From assembly GCA_050949645.1 (NCBI GenBank), contig JBMNGC010000001.1, positions 2,542,001 to 2,606,000 of the forward strand: a stretch of DNA of 64,000 nt, read 5' to 3'. This stretch comes from RUG369 sp050949645. GTDB taxonomy: Bacteria > Planctomycetota > Planctomycetia > Pirellulales > Thermoguttaceae. Positions 1 through 7,842 of the stretch are shown here, piece after piece. The notes beneath the pieces were generated by a model. The model was given only the letters and a program-made list of their open reading frames with translations, was not told the DNA's origin and made no database searches. A program made the translations under genes and the position numbers. Numbering within the stretch: the first letter of the stretch is position 1; each line of letters begins with the position of its first letter.

Positions 1-1220
1 GACTCGTCAAAATCGCTCGCCCTGACGCTACCGACGAAGACTTTTTCGGAAATATTCGCGTCAATCGTGAGTTTCAGCGCCTGCGCGCCCGCCTTCTCCG
101 TGGTGAGGGTGAAATTCGAATTCGAATCGTCTTTGGTCGTCAGGTCGTAGCGGGACGCGTCTTCATCGACGGTTATCGTATAGTTGACGTCGTAGTCGCC
201 AAAGGAGGACGGCAGACTGACGGAGATCGAATCGCCCGCCGTAATATTGAAGTCGTATTCTTTAAGCGCGTCCTTGAGATAGGCTTCTAGACCGTCGTTT
301 CCGACGTAGACCGTCGTCTTCTGAAGTTCGGTCGCTCCTTCCTCGTTGATCGACGAGATACTCAGCTCCGTTACGCCTTCGGCGTCATCGCCGACGACGA
401 GGCGCAGGACGCCCGAATCGACGTCCGATTCATCGACGACATGGACGTTCGTCAGCGTGTATGAGTCGACCGGCGACGATTCTTCGCCTGACACGGGATT
501 CTTCTTAACCTTGGCGGCTTCGAGCTCGTCAAGAACGTCGTATCCGTCGACAACATATCCGAAAACGTTGTAATTATTGTCGAGGTATCCCGCCGCCGCG
601 AACGTGATATAGAATTGCGCGTCGCTCGTGCCGGGTCCGGAGTTGGCGTAAGCGAGCGTACCGCGACGGCTGTGCGTCAGGAGGTCGGAATATTCGTCAT
701 CGATCTCAAGCCCCGAACCGCCGATCCCATCGCCGGTCGGCGAGCCGCCTTGGAACATGAAGTCCTTGATAATTCGGTGAATCGAGAGCCCTTCGTAATA
801 CTCGTCGGCGACAAGGTCAAGGAAGTGCGTAGAAGAGTTCGGCGCCTCGTCGGTTGCGCTGAAAAGCTGCACCACCACGTCTCCGATCGTCGAAACGGCG
901 CCGTCGGTCGCCGTCTTCATGACCGTAAAGGAGACTTGCTCACCCTTCGGAAGCGACGCGACGAGGTCCGAAAGCGAACTTCCGTCGACCATCTCAAGGG
1001 AACTCCCTTCGAGCGCATAGTGATAAGATTGATCCGTCTCGGCGATTGTGATCGCGGGGGGCAGCGTTTCATAGAAGGACGCAGCGTCAAGCATCTTACG
1101 GTCTTCCAGCGCCTCGAAAACGCGTTGGCGGCGATATTCCTGCTGAGCTCGACGATGAGCTCTCTCGCGACGTTGTTTACGGGAAAAAGTTTTGCGAAAA
1201 GATGAAAAATCCATTTTCAT
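1..1220 (-). CDS. Secreted LEPR-XLL protein with cyclophilin-type peptidyl-prolyl isomerase domain (partial)
   Basis: The gene starts at the ATG at 1220, preceded by an AGGAAGG ribosome site, and runs off the left edge, so 406 residues are visible. The N-terminus is highly basic and carries FEALEDRKML (residues 35-44), a variant of the planctomycete LEPR-XLL sequence found at the start of many exported proteins. Residues about 112-275 match a cyclophilin domain: HRIIKDFMFQGG holds the Arg and Gln of the active site, and AQFYITFA the Phe-containing strand. PPIases of this class isomerise X-Pro bonds during folding. The rest (from about 276) looks like beta-sandwich repeats rich in Asp, Ser and Thr. 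Inferred role: an exported folding or surface protein. The domain calls are fairly sure; the full length and location are unknown. Confidence 0.8.
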   Translation of the reverse strand, partial: MKMDFSSFRKTFSRKQRRERAHRRAQQEYRRQRVFEALEDRKMLDAASFYETLPPAITIAETDQSYHYALEGSSLEMVDGSSLSDLVASLPKGEQVSFTVMKTATDGAVSTIGDVVVQLFSATDEAPNSSTHFLDLVADEYYEGLSIHRIIKDFMFQGGSPTGDGIGGSGLEIDDEYSDLLTHSRRGTLAYANSGPGTSDAQFYITFAAAGYLDNNYNVFGYVVDGYDVLDELEAAKVKKNPVSGEESSPVDSYTLTNVHVVDESDVDSGVLRLVVGDDAEGVTELSISSINEEGATELQKTTVYVGNDGLEAYLKDALKEYDFNITAGDSISVSLPSSFGDYDVNYTITVDEDASRYDLTTKDDSNSNFTLTTEKAGAQALKLTIDANISEKVFVGSVRASDFDE

Positions 1221-1874
1221 TACCCTTCCTTACAGGAAATAACCGTACAATTTGCGTTTCGACGTACGTTGGGATTCCTCGATAATCGCGGCGTGAATTC
1301 GGGGAAACGCCTTATCGCGTTCCATCTCTTTTCAGTCTTACCTACAGGGCCATGGCTCTGCCGTCTCGCCGCAAAAATGACCTTGAGACGAATCCGTTTT
1401 GTTAAATTTTAATGCTTGCAAAGGATTTGTCGACATTTCAAAATTGGCAAAGTAAAAATTCTGCGCAATTTCATTTTTTTAAACTCTCAGAGGCTTTTAT
1501 CTGCTGTCAGCGCCTCTGTTCTGGTCGCAAACCCATTCCCTGTTAGAGCAACCGACCCTTTAAGAGTTCCTTTTTTTTACGCTTAAAACACGCAAAGTAG
1601 GCAATCAAGTCAAAATAGCCGATTAATCCTGTCAGGGAATATACACAATTTAAGTTATTGAATCGTCCAAAGTGGATGCAAACTTTTGGGAAAAATACGC
1701 GCCCCTTCGCAACTGCGGCGCAACTCCCTTGAAAAAGGCGGGACTTTGCGGTAGAATGCAGCGACGCGGAGGGCGTTGCAAGCGTCCTTCTGCGAGGAAC
1801 GCGACAGCGATAAAATCGCGTCCCTCAATCTGTCGGTTCCTGCGTTTGCTTTTTATACGCCGGAAGGAAACGAA
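1221..1874. other. Intergenic region between divergent genes
   Basis: About 650 bases separate the cyclophilin gene (minus) from the ABC ATPase gene (plus). The middle (1380-1660) is AT-rich compared with the coding DNA around it. Apart from the promoter at 1729-1757 I see no gene, RNA or repeat here. Confidence 0.6.
1729..1757 (+). promoter_or_regulatory. Sigma70-like promoter of the ABC ATPase gene
   Basis: TTGAAA and TAGAAT are separated by 17 bases. Transcription should start near 1764, leaving a leader of about 110 bases before the ATG at 1875. Confidence 0.55.
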
Positions 1875-2570
1875 ATGTTAGAATTAAGAAATCTTAAAAA
1901 ATCATATCAGGAACCCAGCGGCGACGAGCTTCCGATCCTCGACGTGCCGCACTGGAGCGTGGACGCGGGGGAGCAGGTTGTTGTCGTTGGTCCGTCTGGC
2001 TGCGGCAAAACAACGCTGCTACATATTATCGCGGGCATTCTTCGTCCGACCTCGGGTCAGGTCCTCATCGACGGATGGAACACGCCCCTTCTGACGGAAT
2101 CCGAGCGCGACCAGTTCCGCGCGCGACGCATCGGCTATGTCTTCCAAACCTTTAACCTTCTGCCTGGTTTTACCGCGCTCGAAAACGTGCAACTCGGGAT
2201 GGCGTTTGCGGGCCGTCATGATAAGAAACGAGCGATCGACCTTCTTGAACGCGTCGGACTAGGTAAGCGACTCCATCATAAGCCGAGTCAGATGAGCGTC
2301 GGCGAACAACAGCGCGTTTCGGTCGCTAGAGCGCTCGCGAACCATCCAAGGCTTGTCCTCGCCGACGAACCGACTGCGAACGTCGACGTCGGGAATCAGC
2401 AGATCGTTGTCGACATGTTGCGCAACACGTGCCGCGACGAAGACGTCGCGCTCATCCTTGTAACGCACTCCCCCGCGGTGGCGGAACAGTTCGACCGCGT
2501 CGATCTCCTTGCCGACGTCAACCTCGTCGCTAAACGCAAGCTTGAGGACCATGAGGCGGTCGAAGCGTAA
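1875..2570 (+). CDS. ABC transporter ATP-binding protein (LolD/MacB-type)
   Basis: 231 residues, the usual length of a stand-alone ABC ATPase of the LolD/MacB/FtsE group. The ATG at 1875 is chosen because GGAAGG lies just upstream and the protein then begins directly with the conserved MLELRNLKKSY strand. Walker A GPSGCGKTT is at 39-47, the Q-loop Gln at 91, Walker B LVLADEP at about 160-166, and the H-loop is in VTHS. The signature is SVGEQQR (141-147) instead of LSGGQ. Such ATPases power FtsX-like permeases that move lipoproteins or small molecules or do mechanical work in the envelope. No permease is adjacent; the only FtsX-like permease in the window is at 53-54.5 kb. A strong terminator follows. 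Confidence 0.85.
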   Translation: MLELRNLKKSYQEPSGDELPILDVPHWSVDAGEQVVVVGPSGCGKTTLLHIIAGILRPTSGQVLIDGWNTPLLTESERDQFRARRIGYVFQTFNLLPGFTALENVQLGMAFAGRHDKKRAIDLLERVGLGKRLHHKPSQMSVGEQQRVSVARALANHPRLVLADEPTANVDVGNQQIVVDMLRNTCRDEDVALILVTHSPAVAEQFDRVDLLADVNLVAKRKLEDHEAVEA

Positions 2571-2596
2571 CGCGCGACAAGCCCTCTACCAATATT

Positions 2597-2638
2597 AAAG
2601 AAGCGCGGCTTGCTGGGAACGGCAAGCCGCGCTTCTTT
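2597..2638. terminator. Bidirectional hairpin terminator
   Basis: A 17-bp perfect stem (2597-2613 with 2622-2638) has an 8-base loop and A/T runs on both sides. It lies between the convergent ABC ATPase gene and the CBM9-like gene and can serve both. Confidence 0.85.
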
Positions 2639-2659
2639 TATCTCGACGCTCAACCGTCG

Positions 2660-3385
2660 TCATTCGCCCGCGCCGAGCATAATGAAGGAGGACCACAAAC
2701 CGGGGTCGTCTTCAAAGGGAAGCGGCGCCCCGTGCTGGAGCGAAAAATTCCCATACTTAGAATCGACGACCGTATAATGCATACCGATGCGATTAAACTC
2801 GTTGGGCTCATAGCCGGTGATCGCGCCCGCGGGAAGAAAGACCGATAAAGCGTAACCGTCTTTTCTGAGCTCGCTCCTGAGCGCAAAAGAATCGACGTCG
2901 GCGTGCAAAGACGGTTCGCTTGCGCGGTTGATCGGCAACCATTGCGCGAGGGGTTTGGCGACGTTATCGCTCTCGCCGACAAAGGGAAAGAACGCGAACT
3001 TATAGCAAAACCGATCGCCGCGACGACGATCGGAGACGTCGCGAGTATCAAGGCAGAGTCGGAGCGAATCGGCGCTCGCAAGCTCGGAATGACGCGCAAA
3101 GGACTGTTCCTCCTTGCCTCCGACGACGACCGTGAAGATTAAACCGGCGTCCGCCCAGCCAAATCGGAAATCGAAGATCGATTCGGCGCCAGGGTTCAAA
3201 CCCGTGGTCGAACGCGGTTCGGGGACGCTGGAATCCCAGGCGTTGAGCGCGGTCGTTCTCGACCAGATAGGTATTCTGAACGTGGCGCCGAGCGTTTCAG
3301 GAACGACGTTTTTCAATGCGGCGTCCTTCCAATGACGGCATGAAAGACGGTAGCGGAACAGGAAGTCGGTAGGAATCGTCGCCAT
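2660..3385 (-). CDS. CBM9/DOMON-like domain protein, function unknown
   Basis: 241 residues from the ATG at 3385, which has GAGG about 10 bases upstream; a TTG at 3406 overlapping the previous stop is a possible alternative. There is no signal peptide. The protein looks like one beta-sandwich: a strand-rich middle followed by LCLDTRDV (111-118) and a Cys/Phe-rich strand GDRFCYKFAFFP. That LDTRD...RFC pattern resembles CBM9/DOMON-like proteins that recur in planctomycete genomes. CBM9 modules bind sugars, but without a partner enzyme here the ligand is unknown. It lies 17 bases downstream of a small membrane-protein gene and is probably co-transcribed with it. Family assignment is moderate. 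Confidence 0.6.
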   Translation of the reverse strand: MATIPTDFLFRYRLSCRHWKDAALKNVVPETLGATFRIPIWSRTTALNAWDSSVPEPRSTTGLNPGAESIFDFRFGWADAGLIFTVVVGGKEEQSFARHSELASADSLRLCLDTRDVSDRRRGDRFCYKFAFFPFVGESDNVAKPLAQWLPINRASEPSLHADVDSFALRSELRKDGYALSVFLPAGAITGYEPNEFNRIGMHYTVVDSKYGNFSLQHGAPLPFEDDPGLWSSFIMLGAGE

Positions 3386-3402
3386 AAATTCTAAGCCTCG
3401 TT

Positions 3403-3942
3403 TCAATCTTCTTCTTCGTTCTCAGCGACGCGATTTGCCGCTTCTTCCGCCTCGGCGCGGTCTCGCTCACGAAGCGCGTCTTGATGAAACTTCTCCATCT
3501 TATAGCGAAGCGCCAGTCGTTCCGCCTCGTGAATTTGACGTTCTTCTCCGAAGTAAATCCACGTCGATATCGAATCGACAAGCGCGAGCGCGACGACCCA
3601 GAGCCCAAAGCCGAAGACTCCAACCCACAGCAGCGTAAACGTTTTGCGATACCAGAAGGGCACGAACAGACCGCCGAGCATACATAGTCCGGCGATCCCA
3701 GAGAGCGCGGCGGTCTGTAATCTTCGCCATGCCTGACGCTTGAGAAAACGACGTTCGCGTTCCGTTTGCCCGGGAAATTCATCGTCAGGGAGCTTGACCA
3801 TTCTGAGATAATGCCAGGTCTTAGAGAACGCGAAGAGCAGTACGGCTGCGGCCGTCGCCAATCCCGCCAGCCGCCCCGACGAGAAGACGCCGCCGAACCA
3901 CCCGTTGGAAAGATTGTCGCCTATATCCATAAACACAGTCAT
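3403..3942 (-). CDS. Small membrane protein with C-terminal coiled coil
   Basis: 179 residues from the ATG at 3942; an upstream TTG at 3969 is possible but has no visible ribosome site. Three hydrophobic segments are seen: near residues 22-40 (LAGLATAAAVLLFAFSKTW), about 80-98, and about 106-127. They are followed by a charged helix rich in Glu, Arg and Ala (about 135-179) that should form a coiled coil ending in an acidic tail. I do not recognise a family. It sits directly upstream of the CBM9-like gene and probably shares its transcript. Confidence 0.55.
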   Translation of the reverse strand: MTVFMDIGDNLSNGWFGGVFSSGRLAGLATAAAVLLFAFSKTWHYLRMVKLPDDEFPGQTERERRFLKRQAWRRLQTAALSGIAGLCMLGGLFVPFWYRKTFTLLWVGVFGFGLWVVALALVDSISTWIYFGEERQIHEAERLALRYKMEKFHQDALRERDRAEAEEAANRVAENEEED

Positions 3943-4089
3943 GCTTTGCCGCTTTCGTGTTAAAGGCAAACGTTACGGAACACACGCGCCCTCTTTGTCG
4001 AAGATTATAACGAAAGGTTGGCGTTGACGCAAGCTTTTTTCATGCTATAATGCCCGCGCCTTTGCGCTAGGTGCGCTTATAGATCGTCG

Positions 4090-4163
4090 GGGCTGTTAGC
4101 TCAGTTGGTTAGAGCGTCTGGTTTACACCCAGAAGGTCGCTGGTTCGAATCCAGCACAGCCCA
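4090..4163 (+). tRNA. tRNA-Val (anticodon TAC)
   Basis: A complete 74-base cloverleaf. The acceptor stem pairs GGGCTGT with ACAGCCC, the D-arm contains TAGCTCAGTTGGTTAGAGC, the anticodon loop TTTACAC carries TAC at 4124-4126, and the T-arm has GGTTCGAATCC. The discriminator is A and CCA is not encoded. It converges on kdsD with only 6 bases between them. Confidence 0.95.
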
Positions 4164-4169
4164 CTTTTC

Positions 4170-5288
4170 TTAAAGTGTTTTCTTGTCCTCGTCTTCCGGG
4201 AGGAACCCCACCAGGTCGGTGACGTCGAGCATCCCGACGGGTCGTCCGTCCTCGTCGAGCGCAGGCAGTTCGCTGAGTTTGCGTTCGGAAAGAATCTCAA
4301 TCGCTTCCCTCATCGGCGCGTCGGCGCGAATTGTCGTAGGAGAAGGGGTAAAAACTTCGCTGATCGGTCGATCGAACGCGTCTTCTCGGCGCGCCTCAAA
4401 GAGCCGCGCAAGATCGCTGTCCGTAAAGATACCTGAAAGTCGACCGGCGGAGTCAACGAGCAAGACGGCGCCCGAACGACGACCAACCTTGCGACTCGAC
4501 GTAAAGACGTCGCGCAACGTCATCGAATCGCGCGCGACTCGGCATAATGAAAGGGGACGCATAAGTTCGCAAACGCGGCTCAGGCTCCGCCCAAGCGTTC
4601 CGCCGGGGTGAAACCGCGCGAAATCCTCGCGCCCGAATCCTCGCAGCCGGCTCGTCGTGAGCGCAAGCGCGTCGCCCATCGCAAGCATCGCCGCGGCGCT
4701 CGAGCTAGGCGCAAGTTTGAGCGAATCCGCTTCATCGACTTTGCCAAGTTCCAAAACGACCGTCGACGCGCGACCGAGCGCGCTGCGACTCGTCGAGACG
4801 ATCGAAATGATAGGAATATTTCGCGACGAGAGCGGTCCGAGAATACGCTTAACTTCTTCCGTTTCGCCGCTATAAGAAAAGATAAGAGCAACGTCGCCGG
4901 TTCGGAACGCGCCCAAGTCTCCGTGATACGCTTCGCCAGGATGAACGAAATGGGCGGGAGTCCCGGTCGACGAGAGCGTCGCGGCGATCTTACGCGCAAC
5001 GATACCCGCCTTACCCATGCCGGAGGCGACAACGCATCCGCGACACTCAAGGAGCGTCGCGACCGCCTCGCAAAAGCGCGTGTCAAGGCGTTCGATGAGC
5101 GAGAGAATCGCGGCGCTCTCGGAGCGCATAACGCTCTTAGCGAACGCGAGCGCCTCGGCGTCCCCGTCGGTCCATTCTCGCGCTCCGACGCGCGGACGAC
5201 GCGCTAGCGACCCCTCGACGAACGACGAATCAAGACTCGCTTCGGCGATCCGAAGCGTCGTTCCTTCCAACCCTTTCTCCTGCGTCAT
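4170..5288 (-). CDS. kdsD: Arabinose-5-phosphate isomerase (KdsD/KpsF/GutQ family)
   Basis: 372 residues, about 40 more than typical KdsD because of an N-terminal extension. It interconverts ribulose-5-phosphate and arabinose-5-phosphate, the first step of Kdo synthesis for LPS. The SIS domain occupies about 45-240 with GMGKAG (90-95), HPGEAYHGDLG (116-126) and FHPGGTLGR (226-234); these hold the Lys and His residues expected in the active site. Two CBS domains follow (about 250-365). The ATG at 5288 has AAAGGA upstream. LPS partners in this window (lptB, waaA) are unlinked. The 3' end lies 6 bases from the convergent tRNA gene. Confidence 0.9.
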   Translation of the reverse strand: MTQEKGLEGTTLRIAEASLDSSFVEGSLARRPRVGAREWTDGDAEALAFAKSVMRSESAAILSLIERLDTRFCEAVATLLECRGCVVASGMGKAGIVARKIAATLSSTGTPAHFVHPGEAYHGDLGAFRTGDVALIFSYSGETEEVKRILGPLSSRNIPIISIVSTSRSALGRASTVVLELGKVDEADSLKLAPSSSAAAMLAMGDALALTTSRLRGFGREDFARFHPGGTLGRSLSRVCELMRPLSLCRVARDSMTLRDVFTSSRKVGRRSGAVLLVDSAGRLSGIFTDSDLARLFEARREDAFDRPISEVFTPSPTTIRADAPMREAIEILSERKLSELPALDEDGRPVGMLDVTDLVGFLPEDEDKKTL

Positions 5289-5428
5289 GACAAGAGTCCT
5301 TTCCAGCGCGAAGCTTTATCACAGCCAACAAACGTCGCGTAAAGCGACGCGTAAGGATAAGCTTTTTTTCGCGAAGCCGCAAGACCGTTTTTCAGATTTG
5401 CAGCCCTCGTGTCGACGGCGCCGCGCCC

Positions 5429-5456
5429 TTGTTAAGTTCCTCTTCTCTGGTAGAAT
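5429..5456 (+). promoter_or_regulatory. Sigma70-like promoter of the ABC-F gene
   Basis: TTGTTA and TAGAAT are separated by 16 bases, about 85 bases before the ATG at 5543. Confidence 0.5.
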
Positions 5457-5542
5457 AACGAGAAGTTATTCATCGCAAAACGCTCGCGTGTTTTCACGTG
5501 TTAAAACAAGGCGGACGACGATCAATTCGTGATGGAGCGCTC

Positions 5543-7723
5543 ATGGCGGTTATACTTAACGTCGAAAATCTCAGAAAGCATTACGGACCAGAGCCGGTTC
5601 TCTCGGACATAACGTTTCAGGTCCGCGAAGGGGACAAGATAGGACTCGTCGGGCCCAACGGTTGCGGCAAGACGACGCTATTGAACATTCTTTCGGGTCG
5701 CGAAGACACGGAAAAGGGGCAATTCGAGCTTTACGGGGGCGCAAAGATCGGATATCTCGAACAGCGTCCGAAGATCAATAAAGACCAAACAGTCCTCGAG
5801 TCGGGCCGCGACGCGCTTGCTGAGCTCCATCAGGCGCTCGTGGAATCGGAGGAGATCGCGGCAAAGATCGCCGAGCCAAATATCGGCGAAGAGGAACGCG
5901 AACGCCTCGCGAGGCGATTCGACGCGATTCATGAAGAGCTCATGCGCAAAGACGCCTACGACGTTGAGCATCGCGTTGAGCGGATTCTCCATGGCGTCGG
6001 ATTCCGCGACGAAGATATGGAAAAGCGCGTCTCGTCCCTTAGCGGCGGCGAACTCAACCGCCTTGGGCTCGCTAAGCTGCTCCTTGAAGAACCGGAAATC
6101 ATGCTCCTCGACGAACCGTCGAACCACCTTGATCTTGCCGCCTCCGAATGGCTCGAAGATTTTCTCTCGACGACGAAAGCCGCCGTCATCCTCGTGAGCC
6201 ACGACCGATATCTTCTCGACCGCGTGACAAATCGCACATTGGAGCTGTTCGCGGGCACCGTCGACGACTACCCCGGCAACTTTTCGAAATATCAAACGCT
6301 TAAGGCGGAACGTCTCGCGGTTCAGACAAAAACATACGAACGATGGGCTGAAGAGGTCGAAAAGGCGAAGGACTTCATTCGTCGCAATCATTACGGCAAC
6401 AACACCGCGCCTCAGGCGGAAGATCGACGTAAGAAGCTCGCGCGACTCGAAGCGGACCCGCCCGAGCTGCCGAGAAACATCGTCTCGCCCCCGATGACAT
6501 TCCCCGACGCGTCGCGAACGGGCGATCTCGTTTTCCGCATCGAAAATCTTTCTAAAGGCTACGGCGACCGGACGCTCTTTAAGGACTACACCTTCGATAT
6601 CCAGCGCGGCGAACGCTGGGCGATCCTCGGACCCAACGGCTGCGGTAAGACCACCTTCCTCCGCTGCCTTCTCGGAGAAGAAACGCCCGATACCGGCTCC
6701 GTACGCTTCGGACAGGGCGTCTCCATCGGATACTTTGACCAGCGGCTTCAGGTTGTCGACGACCAGATCCCCGTTGTCGACGCGATCCGTCCGGAAGGAA
6801 AAATTTTCGAAGATCTTGAACGACGCAAGCTCCTCGCCGCCTTCGGACTAAGCGGCGACCAGCAGCTCCTCAAGGTGCGCAATCTCAGCGGCGGTCAACG
6901 ATGCCGCGCTATGCTTGCCAAACTCGCCGCGGACGACCCGAACGTCCTGATTCTTGACGAACCGACAAACCACCTCGACCTCTGGGCGCGCGCGGCGCTC
7001 GAAAAAACACTCAAAAATTTTGAAGGAAGCGTCATCTTTATCAGCCACGACCGATATTTCGTCGACCAAGTGGCGGATAAACTCCTGGTCGTCCAACCCA
7101 ATGCGACCTACAGGATCGTCGATGGGAATTATTCGACCTTCCGCTATATGGTCTCCAAAGGTCTCATGGCGGACCCGTTCCTTCCTGGCGCGCTTGAAGA
7201 ACCCATTGTTCCGAAGAAATCGTCGTCAACTCGCGCCAAGGCGCCGTCCGACGCGACGCGACGATCATCTCGTGGCAAGAACGCGCCGAAGAAGTCGAGA
7301 TCCAGCGCGAAAAACGCGTCAAGCCCCGCGGCTCCCATGAAAGTCAAAGGGAAAAACAAGGGCCGCGTGCCGTCCCTCGATACGCAGGACTCTCACTCGA
7401 AGAAGACCAGCGGCATTCCGGGTTATCGGCATGGCGATCCCTCCAAGTACGCCGAACAGCAGTTTAAGGAAGAACAGGGCCGCGCCAAACCGAAACCTAA
7501 AAAGCGCAAGCGCAAATTCCCATATCGCAAGGTCGCCGACATCGAAGACGAGATCTTCACTCGCGAGACGCAAATACAGACCCTGACCGAGGATATGCTC
7601 AAACCCGAAAACGTCCGCGACGGCGATAAAATGCGAGAACTCCAGCTTCAGATCGAGCAAGAGGATAAAGCGATCAAGCTCCTCTATGAACAATGGGAAG
7701 AAGCGAGCGAACTCAACTGGTAG
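5543..7723 (+). CDS. ABC-F family ATPase (Uup/EttA-like) with long basic linker
   Basis: 726 residues from the ATG at 5543, which has GGAG five bases upstream. Two ABC cassettes are fused: Walker A GPNGCGKT at 37-44 and about 363-370, signatures LSGGE and LSGGQ, and DEPSNHLD/DEPTNHLD Walker B motifs typical of ABC-F. No membrane segments. ABC-F proteins bind the ribosomal E site (translation factors, antibiotic protection) or, for Uup, act in DNA and ribosome processes. After the second cassette (about residue 545) comes a Lys/Ser/Arg-rich, probably disordered stretch of roughly 130 residues, then a charged C-terminal coiled coil ending at 726. Length and coiled coil favour a Uup-like member. 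The basic linker is unusual and could bind RNA. Monocistronic as far as can be seen. Confidence 0.85.
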   Translation: MAVILNVENLRKHYGPEPVLSDITFQVREGDKIGLVGPNGCGKTTLLNILSGREDTEKGQFELYGGAKIGYLEQRPKINKDQTVLESGRDALAELHQALVESEEIAAKIAEPNIGEEERERLARRFDAIHEELMRKDAYDVEHRVERILHGVGFRDEDMEKRVSSLSGGELNRLGLAKLLLEEPEIMLLDEPSNHLDLAASEWLEDFLSTTKAAVILVSHDRYLLDRVTNRTLELFAGTVDDYPGNFSKYQTLKAERLAVQTKTYERWAEEVEKAKDFIRRNHYGNNTAPQAEDRRKKLARLEADPPELPRNIVSPPMTFPDASRTGDLVFRIENLSKGYGDRTLFKDYTFDIQRGERWAILGPNGCGKTTFLRCLLGEETPDTGSVRFGQGVSIGYFDQRLQVVDDQIPVVDAIRPEGKIFEDLERRKLLAAFGLSGDQQLLKVRNLSGGQRCRAMLAKLAADDPNVLILDEPTNHLDLWARAALEKTLKNFEGSVIFISHDRYFVDQVADKLLVVQPNATYRIVDGNYSTFRYMVSKGLMADPFLPGALEEPIVPKKSSSTRAKAPSDATRRSSRGKNAPKKSRSSAKNASSPAAPMKVKGKNKGRVPSLDTQDSHSKKTSGIPGYRHGDPSKYAEQQFKEEQGRAKPKPKKRKRKFPYRKVADIEDEIFTRETQIQTLTEDMLKPENVRDGDKMRELQLQIEQEDKAIKLLYEQWEEASELNW

Positions 7724-7754
7724 CGCGGTCGTCGCCGTGAACGAGGAGAAAGAG

Positions 7755-7832
7755 ATGAGCGCGACTGGGCGATATTCCACGTTCCGCCGAAACGCCGCGC
7801 CAAAAAGACGCCTCGAGCGTCAAACGCGTTGA
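7755..7832 (+). CDS. Possible 25-residue leader ORF upstream of the symporter gene
   Basis: An ATG at 7755 has a strong AGGAG site and opens a 25-codon frame ending 10 bases before the symporter start. The peptide is very basic (7 of the last 15 residues are Arg or Lys). It could be a translated leader coupling expression of the downstream transporter, or chance. No homologue is known to me. Confidence 0.25.
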   Translation: MSATGRYSTFRRNAAPKRRLERQTR

Positions 7833-7842
7833 AAGGCGTAAA

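Noticed and set aside
1672..1881. A 69-codon frame upstream of the ABC ATPase
   Set aside because: Overlaps the promoter of that gene; no ribosome site and an unconvincing product.
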